A stretch of DNA of 7,667 nucleotides from Dehalococcoidia bacterium UBA1152 (GCA_002311285.1 DBZU01000012.1:35558-43224), one strand, 5' to 3'; shown: positions 1 through 6,456, numbered from the stretch's first letter. The notes: generated from the letters alone by a model not told the origin. Numbers and translations: made by a program.

Positions 1-178
1 CCAAAGCATAAACGTCATGGCCTTGTTTTATAAGCTTCTCGGCAAATGTTTCCGATTCATCTAGCGATATGTCTGCAATTATGATTTTTGCCCCATGTAT
101 CGCAAACTTATCCACAACACCTGCGCCAATACCTCTGCTGCCTCCAGTCACGATAGCTACTTTATTTAACAGGTCCAA
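1..178 (-). CDS. Short-chain dehydrogenase/reductase (SDR), N-terminal part, cut by window edge
   Basis: Only the first 59 codons are present; the gene continues past the left edge. The translation starts MDLLNKVAIVTGGSRGIG, the classical SDR Rossmann opening: beta-1, then the TGxxxGIG dinucleotide-binding motif (residues 11-18). An aspartate (D36) ends beta-2, which in this family usually favours NAD over NADP. The catalytic Ser/Tyr/Lys lie outside the window, so the substrate is unknown. The start is a TTG at 178: the frame has stops just upstream, and GAGG precedes it at normal spacing, lying over the stop codon of the GH36 gene 9 bases upstream. That suggests translational coupling, and by inference an oxidoreductase working in sugar or related metabolism beside the glycosidase. 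SDR membership is secure; the precise role is not. Confidence 0.88.
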   Translation of the reverse strand, partial: MDLLNKVAIVTGGSRGIGAGVVDKFAIHGAKIIIADISLDESETFAEKLIKQGHDVYAL

Positions 179-187
179 TTTCTAACC

Positions 188-2179
188 TCATTCACATTTT
201 TTAAACTCATATAACAGCCCGTTTCGACCTTTGGCAGCAACATTAAAGCCTTCCTTTGTTAAAACCTTACTGCTGATAACTCTCGATTCTTCGTTTGAAT
301 GATCAACTAATTTATAGTCCGAATTATCAACCAGTTGTTTCAGAATTAAATTTTTGTCTTCCGACTCTCTACCGGGGAAAACAAATACAACAATATGACT
401 ACTGTCGTAGCTGGAAAATTGTATAGCATCCCAGTTAGTAGTGTTTTGGCGAACAGGAAGAGGATAAAAAACATTTTGATCAAGGAGGTGTCTAACAGAT
501 TTAAATATTTTTATCCACCTTGCGAAAGCAGATGTAAGCTCAGCAGACCAACCACTTATATCGCCCTCAAAAGATAAACCTCCCATCATTCTCGACAATA
601 TATCGTTTTCTGAAATGCCAGAATCACCATTACCAGTTACTACAGCTAGGCCTCCGTTTAGTAAATGTCCTGGCAAAAACTGATTCCCTCTAGCCTGCAT
701 GTACCCACAGATCTTATGATTGGTCATCTGATCTGAAATAGAGAAAGTATCCACATGTCGAGCTAAACCTAAATCAATCCTTAATCCTCCGCTTGCACAC
801 GATTCAAGTAGCCAATCAGGATGTCTGTCTGCAAGGGTATCCATAACTCTATATAAACCTTGATAGTAATCAAACTGTATTTTCAAGCTCGGATCAACCG
901 TCTGCAAATAGGGCACTGGGTCTATATTGAAATCCCACCTAGTCCAACGGAGCTCCAGCGTTGAGATCCATGAGCTGAGCATTTTTATCAGATAGTCCTG
1001 AACTTCGGTTAAACTTAAATTTAATAAATAGTACCCATTAGCTTTCGTGTCAGGTGATGAGATTAGCCATTCAGGATGACTCTCTGCCAAGGTGGTACCA
1101 GCGACAACTCTTTCCGGTTCAAACCACATTCCCATGTCCATTCCTAGCGATTTAATATAATCAGCCAAAGGTTCAAGCCCGTTTGGAAATTTTTCGTTGT
1201 CGACTAAATCCCAATTCCCAATTCCATGCTGGAAACCTTTCTCAAACCAACCAGCGTCAACTGAAAAAATTTCGCCACCTAGTTCAGCCATCTTGTCAGC
1301 TTGTTCACACATTAAATCATAATCCAGACCATTCCATATTCCGTCCCAATGGGAATAGCTGATGGAAGGTAATGAGAGTCCAGTCTGCCTGGATTTGCAT
1401 ATGTGATCGTTTATATATGCTCTAATAAGGTTAAACATATCTTCGGTGTTCGTATTAAAAAACCCAAGATGAACTTTCGGTAATATAATCTGTTCACCTG
1501 GATCTATGGACATATCCCGAACTTCTACCCCAGCTTGTAAATTCAACCGGTTACCAGATCGCCATGAGCTATTTAAATACCAGGTCCCAGTCCACTCCAT
1601 AGCAAGAAATACGCCATAGTATTCGTCTCGTATACGGTTATTTAATGCCCACATAGGCAAAAAAACGTTAGAACTGCGTCCGCCTGGTCCACTTGCGATA
1701 CGAACGCCATCTGGGTTTAACGTGGGAACATATGGGGTTAAAGAGCCCGGGCCAGCAACATCCGTGTAGTTAGGAGGAAGTAAAACTTCTTCGTGCGGCG
1801 TGAATGCATAAGGAGGGTAGTACCAATCGGTTGTTCCGCCATTTAAATAATGAAATGTCCAGCCTTCGTCTTCACCAGCTTCAAGTAGTATTTCAAGAGG
1901 CTCAAGCCCATGTATTCCGGATACGGGTAAGTGTGTATTGTTACTTATCTCTGTTTGAATAATGATAAATTCAGCCTTTGTGTTATTTGAAGTACCAATA
2001 TTTACCGTTTGACTCTCGACTATAGTCCGCATTTCGAGCTCACTCTGGGCTTCACAGGCTTTTTTACCTGTTTGAAGCAGTTTCATACCGGCCTCTCCCG
2101 AAAAACCTTTAAAAATATGGCTGTCTTTGCTTAAGTGGGGAAGTTCCTTCCTGATATTGATCGTTTTATGACTATACAT
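188..2179 (-). CDS. Glycoside hydrolase family 36, alpha-galactosidase type
   Basis: 663 residues with no signal peptide, so probably cytoplasmic; bacterial GH36 enzymes are usually somewhat longer (about 700-740). The family cleaves terminal alpha-galactosides (melibiose, raffinose-type sugars, galactosyl glycerol) with retention; some members act on alpha-N-acetylgalactosamine. The N-terminal half (to about 270) fits the beta-sandwich, followed by the TIM barrel and a small C-terminal beta domain (about 570-663). Barrel landmarks are EIFSVDAGWF (303-312), MWFEPERV (351-358), RWDFN (414-418) with D416 as expected nucleophile, and SCASGG (460-465) followed by SISD, where D483 fits the acid/base. 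The ATG at 2179 has a weak GAAG upstream. It lies 56 bases after tag and 9 before the SDR gene, on the same strand. The family call is firm; the exact sugar is inferred. Confidence 0.93.
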   Translation of the reverse strand: MYSHKTINIRKELPHLSKDSHIFKGFSGEAGMKLLQTGKKACEAQSELEMRTIVESQTVNIGTSNNTKAEFIIIQTEISNNTHLPVSGIHGLEPLEILLEAGEDEGWTFHYLNGGTTDWYYPPYAFTPHEEVLLPPNYTDVAGPGSLTPYVPTLNPDGVRIASGPGGRSSNVFLPMWALNNRIRDEYYGVFLAMEWTGTWYLNSSWRSGNRLNLQAGVEVRDMSIDPGEQIILPKVHLGFFNTNTEDMFNLIRAYINDHICKSRQTGLSLPSISYSHWDGIWNGLDYDLMCEQADKMAELGGEIFSVDAGWFEKGFQHGIGNWDLVDNEKFPNGLEPLADYIKSLGMDMGMWFEPERVVAGTTLAESHPEWLISSPDTKANGYYLLNLSLTEVQDYLIKMLSSWISTLELRWTRWDFNIDPVPYLQTVDPSLKIQFDYYQGLYRVMDTLADRHPDWLLESCASGGLRIDLGLARHVDTFSISDQMTNHKICGYMQARGNQFLPGHLLNGGLAVVTGNGDSGISENDILSRMMGGLSFEGDISGWSAELTSAFARWIKIFKSVRHLLDQNVFYPLPVRQNTTNWDAIQFSSYDSSHIVVFVFPGRESEDKNLILKQLVDNSDYKLVDHSNEESRVISSKVLTKEGFNVAAKGRNGLLYEFKKCE

Positions 2180-2235
2180 TTTTTACTTCACGTCTTGGTT
2201 CGCACTATATATATTATGTAAAGCTGAGTACGTAT

Positions 2236-2796
2236 TCATATAAGGTCTTTGTACCTGAAGCAATCTGTGACGTGGTCATTGACTAGGCCGGTTGCCTGCA
2301 TGAAAGCATAAATTATCGTAGGTCCTACAAATTTGAACCCTCTGTATTTAAGTTTTTGGCTTAACCGTTCCGCAGACGTGCTATAAGACGGGATTTCAGT
2401 CACGGATTTGAATTTATTCACAATAGGTTCGCCGCCAACATGTTTCCAAAGGTAAGTGTTGAGGCTTCCGTACTCTTTTGTAATTTCTATGACAGCTTTG
2501 GCATTTTGTATTGATGACTCAATTTTTGATCGGTTCCTAACGATGCCTTTATCTGATAAAAGCCGTTTGATGTCGACATCACTATAGGCTGCAACAGTAA
2601 ATGGATTGAACCCTTCCATGGCCCTTCGATAGTTATCGCGTTTCTTCAATACCGTTATCCAGCTGAGGCCAGCCTGTGCCCCTTCTAAAATAAGGTATTC
2701 AAATAATCGGCTATCATCATGCAATGGGACTCCCCATTCTTTGTCATGGTATTCAACATATATAGGGTCTGAGCCTGCCCATTCGCAACGAATCAT
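2236..2796 (-). CDS. tag: DNA-3-methyladenine glycosylase I
   Basis: A 186-residue base-excision repair enzyme that removes 3-methyladenine (and poorly 3-methylguanine) from alkylated DNA, leaving an abasic site. It aligns end to end with E. coli Tag from memory: MIRCEW at the start, DKEWGVP, LEGAQAGLSWITVLKKR, RGFKFVGPTI and NDHVTDC at the end. All four residues of the Tag zinc site are at the E. coli positions: C4, H17, H175 and C179. The base-recognition residues E38 and W46 also match. The frame is open 16 codons further upstream (to 2844), overlapping the preceding gene. I chose the ATG at 2796 because AAGGAGA (2801-2807) sits four bases before it and the alignment begins there. It is probably co-transcribed with the TIR-like gene upstream and GH36 downstream. 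Confidence 0.96.
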   Translation of the reverse strand: MIRCEWAGSDPIYVEYHDKEWGVPLHDDSRLFEYLILEGAQAGLSWITVLKKRDNYRRAMEGFNPFTVAAYSDVDIKRLLSDKGIVRNRSKIESSIQNAKAVIEITKEYGSLNTYLWKHVGGEPIVNKFKSVTEIPSYSTSAERLSQKLKYRGFKFVGPTIIYAFMQATGLVNDHVTDCFRYKDLI

Positions 2797-2800
2797 TATT

Positions 2801-2807
2801 TCTCCTT
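2801..2807 (-). promoter_or_regulatory. Ribosome binding site that fixes the tag start
   Basis: The minus strand reads AAGGAGA four bases before the ATG at 2796. The longer in-frame start near 2844 has no such site and would overlap the previous gene, so this site decides the start. Confidence 0.8.
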
Positions 2808-2840
2808 TGTGGCATTTAACTATACAAATACAGTTTTTTA

Positions 2841-3842
2841 TCAAACTGAGATATTAATTACGTTGGTGTTGTTAAGGGCTTTTAATATTTGTATTTCGTT
2901 GATTGGGTCCTCTGACGTTTTGTATATAGTGTTTAATCCGAGTTGCTTAATTCCTTCAGTAACATCTTTCGGCCCAATTAATAAAAGTTTGTTTCCATAT
3001 AGCATGCTAGCTGCTCCGATTAGAGCAGACAGCCTGTATATGTAATTGGGTTCCGTCGAGCCAACATTGTCCGCCAATATAATCGCTGCATGGCAGTTTT
3101 TTAATTCATAATTTGCCTTTGAAGCCAATGGGCTTTTCTTGGATTCGCTCAAATTTACGACAACAAATTCAATTTTGAATTCATCTAGCAAAATCTCAAT
3201 CTTTTCTAACAGTTCCAGGTCGCCAAAGTGTCCGATAAATACTTTATTCGTGCTGATTTCCTGTAGTTTATCTACTTCCTCGACATTCGATGTCTGCGGC
3301 TGAGTGAGAGTGGCAGTAAGATTCACCCATAATAGCCCCTTAACTTCTTGTATTATTTTCACGTGCAATCCATTTGCGACTATTATGTCAAAACACTCTT
3401 TTGACAATTCTTGATTAACCTGATGATCCCTCTCTAAAATATTCTTGGCATACGCGAATTCAGGCACTTGCTTCCCGTCCATTCGTTGGTAAAATTCTCT
3501 GAACACATCAGGTTTAATTGCACATTCAACTAAAGCTCGCTTACGTTCTTCAGAAGTTTTAGCCGCTACTAGCGATTTCCCAAGTTCCGTCAACGATATT
3601 GTTGCATCGTTATAACCTCCGGCTGTTATACCATACCTCGAAGAAGAATTGAGCTTCATTACGAACCCGCTGCTTTTGGGAGTGGTGTTCAATGCCTTAG
3701 ACAGTAAAAATCGATCCATCGGTAGGCCAGAATTAGAATTTTGTATGGTTTCCCCTACGTCTTTAGCGTTTTCAAGAGGATGAAAAGGGTATGTGCGTCG
3801 CTTGCCGGCCTTTCTATTGGCAACTTGCCTAAGCGGATCCAT
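2841..3842 (-). CDS. Winged-helix-like / TIR-like nucleotide-binding domain fusion protein, function unknown
   Basis: 333 residues, no signal peptide or membrane segment. Residues about 22-175 look like a winged-helix domain of the sort that precedes effector-like domains: a helix pair after PMDRFLLSKALN, RYGITAGGYNDATISLTELG (69-88) as recognition helix and wing, then a helical extension (LVECAIKPDVFREFYQRMDG). After a linker (176-197), residues 198-333 resemble the TIR-like domains of predicted nucleotide-binding proteins (PF10137-like): KVFIGHFGD (200-208), an amphipathic helix, IEFVVVNL, CHAAIILAD (250-258), and LIGAASMLYGNKLLLIG (274-290). In active relatives the last motif carries a catalytic glutamate (E-[IL]-G); here the aligned position is L274, so NAD cleavage is doubtful. 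ATG at 3842 is the only good start: a stop lies nine codons upstream and AAGG precedes it. First gene of the minus-strand operon. Domain calls are from pattern memory. Confidence 0.65.
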   Translation of the reverse strand: MDPLRQVANRKAGKRRTYPFHPLENAKDVGETIQNSNSGLPMDRFLLSKALNTTPKSSGFVMKLNSSSRYGITAGGYNDATISLTELGKSLVAAKTSEERKRALVECAIKPDVFREFYQRMDGKQVPEFAYAKNILERDHQVNQELSKECFDIIVANGLHVKIIQEVKGLLWVNLTATLTQPQTSNVEEVDKLQEISTNKVFIGHFGDLELLEKIEILLDEFKIEFVVVNLSESKKSPLASKANYELKNCHAAIILADNVGSTEPNYIYRLSALIGAASMLYGNKLLLIGPKDVTEGIKQLGLNTIYKTSEDPINEIQILKALNNTNVINISV

Positions 3843-3896
3843 TACGCCTTGTAACCTGAATATATTTCAAACTAATTCCAACCATGATGTTAGCTC

Positions 3897-3926
3897 ACTT
3901 TACCCACTAAGTTTTCAACCCGTCAA
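3897..3926 (-). promoter_or_regulatory. Candidate sigma70 promoter for the TIR-like/tag/GH36/SDR operon
   Basis: The minus strand has TTGACG (3921-3926), an 18-base spacer and TAAAGT (3897-3902), which would give a leader of roughly 45-50 bases before the ATG at 3842. The -35 matches consensus at five of six positions and the -10 at four. Position is right for the first gene of the operon, but no independent support exists. Confidence 0.35.
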
Positions 3927-4054
3927 GGACTTAGACATGTCTATCCAGGATTCTTTTGAAAAATTTTCTGGCCTTCCGAAAAGTTTTCCGGCAACTAATT
4001 AGTTTACTGGATTTGTCGGCGATTGCTCAAAAATGTGTCGCTATTAATAGGGTC

Positions 4055-4083
4055 TTGGACATATCGTGCTAGAATTTTAGTAA
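4055..4083 (+). promoter_or_regulatory. Weak candidate promoter for the S41 protease-smpB pair
   Basis: TTGGAC (4055-4060), 17 bases, TAGTAA (4078-4083), about 40 bases before the protease ATG. Spacing is ideal but each box matches consensus at only about three positions, so this is tentative. Confidence 0.22.
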
Positions 4084-4124
4084 TAAGCATGCTCACTAAT
4101 TCCTTTAATACAGTTTGAGTCCAA

Positions 4125-5447
4125 ATGAACTTAGTTGATTTATCATCCAATAAAACGTGTGTGTCTATTTTGTATTTGGTTATCCTCCCGATCACGCTTA
4201 TTTTAATAAGTTGTGATATTCAAGTAGATCGCAATTATGCCAGGGAATCTCAATCCAATATTGATCTAATTGATCTACAGAATGATCAATTAGGATTCAC
4301 AGAAAATATATTTGAAGGAGAACCGTTAAACGCCCCTTCCGACGTATCCGATGAAATTAGGATTATATGGGAGGCTTGGGCAATTTTGACAAAGGATCAT
4401 GTTGATCGTGCAAAACTGGATCCAAAGATCATGTCAGAGGCAGCTATAAGAGGAATGTTAAGGGCACTAGGAGACCCTCATACTAATTATATTCCGCCCG
4501 AAGCATTCGCAATAGACTCAAATGATATTTTTCAAGGGGAGTTTGAAGGAATAGGAGCCCATGTGTCTATGAATCGAAATGGGGTGTTAATAATAGTCGC
4601 TCCAATCCAAGGCAGCCCTGCCGAGAAAGCAGGCATCCGTCCTGGCGACCAGATATTGGCTGTGGATGGAATGTCACTCGAAGGCTATACAGTATTGCAG
4701 GCCGTGTCTCTTATCCGCGGTCCTAAAGGCAGCAGCGTCAAGTTATTAGTTAAACACTTAGGAGCTATTGACCCTATAGAAATAGAGATAATTAGAGGCA
4801 CCATTCCATTGGTGAGTGTTCTGGTCAGGAGTCTGCCTGAAGACCCTATAGCACACCTAAGAATAACAAACTTTCATGATAATACTTCTGGTGAACTAAC
4901 ATCTGCTTTAGATGAAGCAATTTCAAACGGGGCCCAAGGATTGATTCTAGATGTTAGGGATAATCCTGGAGGCACACTAAAATCGGTTATTGATATAAGT
5001 AGTAAATTCCTTGACAAAGACATGCTAATTGCTTTTCAGATTGATGCGTCAGAAAAGCGAACTAATTGGAATGTGAGATCGGAAGGAAAATATTCTGAAC
5101 TACCAATGGTAGTTCTTTGCAACTCATATAGTGCCAGTGCGTCAGAAGTTTTAATTGGAGCTTTGCAAGACAACCGGAGAGCTACAATAATTGGTGATGT
5201 ATCATTTGGTAAAGGAAGTGTAAACATGCTTAGGCCCTTAAGTAATGGCGGAGGAATGTTTGTAACAACATCGCGATGGTTTACTCCGTTAGGTCACATG
5301 ATACAAGGCTTAGGAATAGAACCGGATATTAAAATAACAGCAACTGATCCAACAGAAGCCGATATTTTACAACTCGAGAGGGCTGTTCAGGAAATAGAAA
5401 GGCTTATTGATCAAAAAGCCTCTAATAGTAAAGTGATTAGGATTTAG
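4125..5447 (+). CDS. S41 C-terminal processing peptidase (Ctp/Prc type), predicted lipoprotein
   Basis: 440 residues. Serine protease of the Ctp/Prc/CtpA family, which cleaves proteins near their C-termini outside the cytoplasm. A hydrophobic segment (14-29) ends in LISC with C30, a good lipobox, so it is probably anchored to the outer face of the membrane. Next comes an N-terminal helical region with ALGDPHTNYIPP (114-125), a PDZ domain (about 138-212, with GSPAEKAGIRPGDQILAVDG at 163-182), and the S41 core. SASASE (336-341) supplies nucleophile S338 and E341; FGKG (361-364) supplies K363. The 25-residue Ser-to-Lys gap equals that in E. coli Prc and D1 protease. The ATG at 4125 is the first possible start because an in-frame TGA lies two codons upstream; its ribosome binding site is weak. 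smpB follows after 7 bases. Confidence 0.94.
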   Translation: MNLVDLSSNKTCVSILYLVILPITLILISCDIQVDRNYARESQSNIDLIDLQNDQLGFTENIFEGEPLNAPSDVSDEIRIIWEAWAILTKDHVDRAKLDPKIMSEAAIRGMLRALGDPHTNYIPPEAFAIDSNDIFQGEFEGIGAHVSMNRNGVLIIVAPIQGSPAEKAGIRPGDQILAVDGMSLEGYTVLQAVSLIRGPKGSSVKLLVKHLGAIDPIEIEIIRGTIPLVSVLVRSLPEDPIAHLRITNFHDNTSGELTSALDEAISNGAQGLILDVRDNPGGTLKSVIDISSKFLDKDMLIAFQIDASEKRTNWNVRSEGKYSELPMVVLCNSYSASASEVLIGALQDNRRATIIGDVSFGKGSVNMLRPLSNGGGMFVTTSRWFTPLGHMIQGLGIEPDIKITATDPTEADILQLERAVQEIERLIDQKASNSKVIRI

Positions 5448-5454
5448 TTTTGAA

Positions 5455-5931
5455 ATGCCTCAACAAACTCCATCTGGGAAAAATCAGAATATATCGATAA
5501 ACCGAAAAGTGCGATATAACTACCAGATCTTGGAAACCTATGAGGCCGGATTAGTTTTAACTGGTACGGAGATAAAATCCATCAGATCAGGAAATGCAAA
5601 TCTGTCTGACTCCTATGCACACGCAAATAATGGAGAATTGTGGCTGCGAAACTTACACATATCTAGATATACAGCCGCTGCAGAGTCTAATCACACCCCT
5701 ACCCGTACACGAAAATTACTTCTGCATCGAAGTGAAATTCTGTACATTACCAGACAGATTAATGCTAAAGGACTTACCGTAGTTCCTCTTAGACTTTACT
5801 TAAGAAATGGATTGGCAAAGATCGAACTAGGATTAGCCAGGGGTAAAAAGCGACATGATAAAAGGCAATTAATAATTGAAAGGGATCGACGGCGAGAGGC
5901 AGACAGGGCTATAAAAAACAGAAGGGTATAG
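5455..5931 (+). CDS. smpB: SsrA-binding protein SmpB
   Basis: 158 residues, normal length for SmpB. It binds the tRNA-like part of tmRNA and brings it to stalled ribosomes, so that the nascent chain is tagged for proteolysis and the ribosome is freed. Family signatures run throughout: NRKVRYNYQILETYEAGLVL (16-35) then TGTEIKSIRSG (36-46), LRLYLRNGLAKIELGLARGK (112-131) then KRHDKR (132-137), and the basic C-terminal tail from about 142 (ERDRRREADRAIK) that enters the empty mRNA channel. The ATG is 7 bases after the protease stop; an AGGA lies inside the end of that gene, so translation may be coupled. Its partner RNA gene (ssrA) is not in this window. A long inverted repeat begins at its stop codon. 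Confidence 0.97.
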   Translation: MPQQTPSGKNQNISINRKVRYNYQILETYEAGLVLTGTEIKSIRSGNANLSDSYAHANNGELWLRNLHISRYTAAAESNHTPTRTRKLLLHRSEILYITRQINAKGLTVVPLRLYLRNGLAKIELGLARGKKRHDKRQLIIERDRRREADRAIKNRRV

Positions 5932-5973
5932 ATTTAAACTAGTAAAGCCTAAGTTTAACTAGTTTAAATCTAT
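5928..5973. terminator. Perfect 16-bp-arm inverted repeat, likely bidirectional terminator
   Basis: Left arm 5928-5943 and right arm 5958-5973 are exact reverse complements (ATAGATTTAAACTAGT and its complement) around a 14-base loop. The repeat starts on the smpB stop codon and ends 23 bases before the stop of the convergent HTH gene, where a shared terminator is expected. It is AT-rich and neither side has a clean T-tract, so it is not a textbook intrinsic terminator; it could instead protect mRNA 3' ends. Confidence 0.55.
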
Positions 5974-5996
5974 TCCTATACTTATAAACGTAAACT

Positions 5997-6221
5997 CTAG
6001 CTTACTCTCTTTACTTCGATTGATTCGCCTGGAGCTAATGCAACTCTTCGCACATTAATTCCTAGTTTAAGCAACCAGTATCCCAAAGTAGCCTTACTAA
6101 CGCCAAATTGTTCAGCCGTAGCAGTTAAGCCTTGTTCGGTGACCAATTCAGGTAACATTTTCTCTAGCGGGCGTTGGAACCGTTCCTCTACCGCTACCAT
6201 TTTTTTTGTTTTTCTATTCAC
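5997..6221 (-). CDS. Small helix-turn-helix protein, family not recognised
   Basis: 74 residues. A basic N-terminus (NRKTKK) leads into a short helix (residues about 12-29), then a helix-turn-helix signature at about 31-55: TATAEQFGVSKATLGYWLLK, in which AEQFGVS fits helix 2 plus turn and KATLGYWLLKLGI fits the recognition helix. The tail RRVALAPGESIEVKRVS (58-74) is probably a short beta element. It is too small for a sensor domain, so it is likely a DNA-binding regulator or accessory protein. The start is GTG at 6221, preceded by a strong GAGGAGGAG (6228-6236) and a near-consensus promoter. The internal ATG at codon 8 lacks such a site. It converges on smpB and is divergent from the DUF6391-like gene, whose promoter region it may control; that is inference. 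Confidence 0.75.
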   Translation of the reverse strand: MNRKTKKMVAVEERFQRPLEKMLPELVTEQGLTATAEQFGVSKATLGYWLLKLGINVRRVALAPGESIEVKRVS

Positions 6222-6227
6222 CTTTGA

Positions 6228-6236
6228 CTCCTCCTC
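6228..6236 (-). promoter_or_regulatory. Strong ribosome binding site deciding a GTG start
   Basis: The minus strand reads GAGGAGGAG, six bases before the GTG at 6221. It is the strongest Shine-Dalgarno in the window and selects the GTG over the ATG seven codons downstream. Confidence 0.8.
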
Positions 6237-6263
6237 ATAAGAAATTTCCGGGTTAATGGAACC

Positions 6264-6292
6264 ATGCTAACTAGGCTTTAATACAGTGTCAA
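6264..6292 (-). promoter_or_regulatory. Sigma70 promoter of the small HTH gene
   Basis: The minus strand has a perfect -35 TTGACA (6287-6292), a 17-base spacer and TAGCAT (6264-6269). Start of transcription would be near 6257, giving a leader of about 35 bases with the ribosome binding site in it. An A-rich stretch upstream of the -35 could act as an UP element. Confidence 0.7.
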
Positions 6293-6419
6293 TGTTTTAT
6301 TCAGCCCTTTTCTGATTTTTTTCTAATATCTTTCAAAACTTTTCAACAAGACTTGTACTAAACAAAAGATAGGAACTGTTTAAGGTAGTCTTTTTTGTTT
6401 CTTTATACTCAATATACTT

Positions 6420-6448
6420 TTCTTACACGCTAAATTCGCGTGTAAGAA
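6420..6448. promoter_or_regulatory. Perfect palindrome upstream of the DUF6391-like gene, candidate operator
   Basis: The arms TTCTTACACGC (6420-6430) and GCGTGTAAGAA (6438-6448) are exact reverse complements around a 7-base spacer. The repeat ends two bases before a perfect TATAAT (6451-6456) and covers the place where a -35 box would lie. No T-tract follows on either strand, which argues against a terminator. The symmetry and position fit a binding site for a dimeric regulator. Confidence 0.5.
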
Positions 6449-6450
6449 GT

Positions 6451-6456
6451 TATAAT
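6451..6456 (+). promoter_or_regulatory. Candidate -10 box of the DUF6391-like gene
   Basis: TATAAT is a perfect -10, about 38 bases before the chosen ATG. No good -35 lies 17 bases upstream, where the palindrome sits, so an activator may be needed or another promoter used. Alternatives are TATACT at 6413-6418 and a second TATAAT at 6476-6481, the latter very close to the ribosome binding site. Confidence 0.4.

Noticed and set aside
395..577. 60-codon plus-strand frame inside GH36
   Set aside because: It is antisense to well-conserved GH36 coding sequence and has no recognisable domain.
2797..2844. N-terminal extension of tag
   Set aside because: It overlaps the upstream gene's stop, lacks a ribosome binding site, and adds 16 residues absent from Tag; the ATG at 2796 is preferred.
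3793..4002. 69-codon plus-strand frame across the start of the TIR-like gene
   Set aside because: Its first part is antisense to the start of the TIR-like gene and it resembles no family; only its last 21 codons are noted as a weak candidate.
4004..4195. 63-codon minus-strand frame over the protease start
   Set aside because: It overlaps the protease signal peptide region on the other strand and has no ribosome binding site or family resemblance.
5036..5227. Minus-strand frame inside the protease core
   Set aside because: It is antisense to the catalytic region and is a shadow of conserved coding sequence.
5932..6000. Search for ssrA (tmRNA) next to smpB
   Set aside because: No tRNA-like ends or tag-encoding frame are present; the stretch holds only the inverted repeat.
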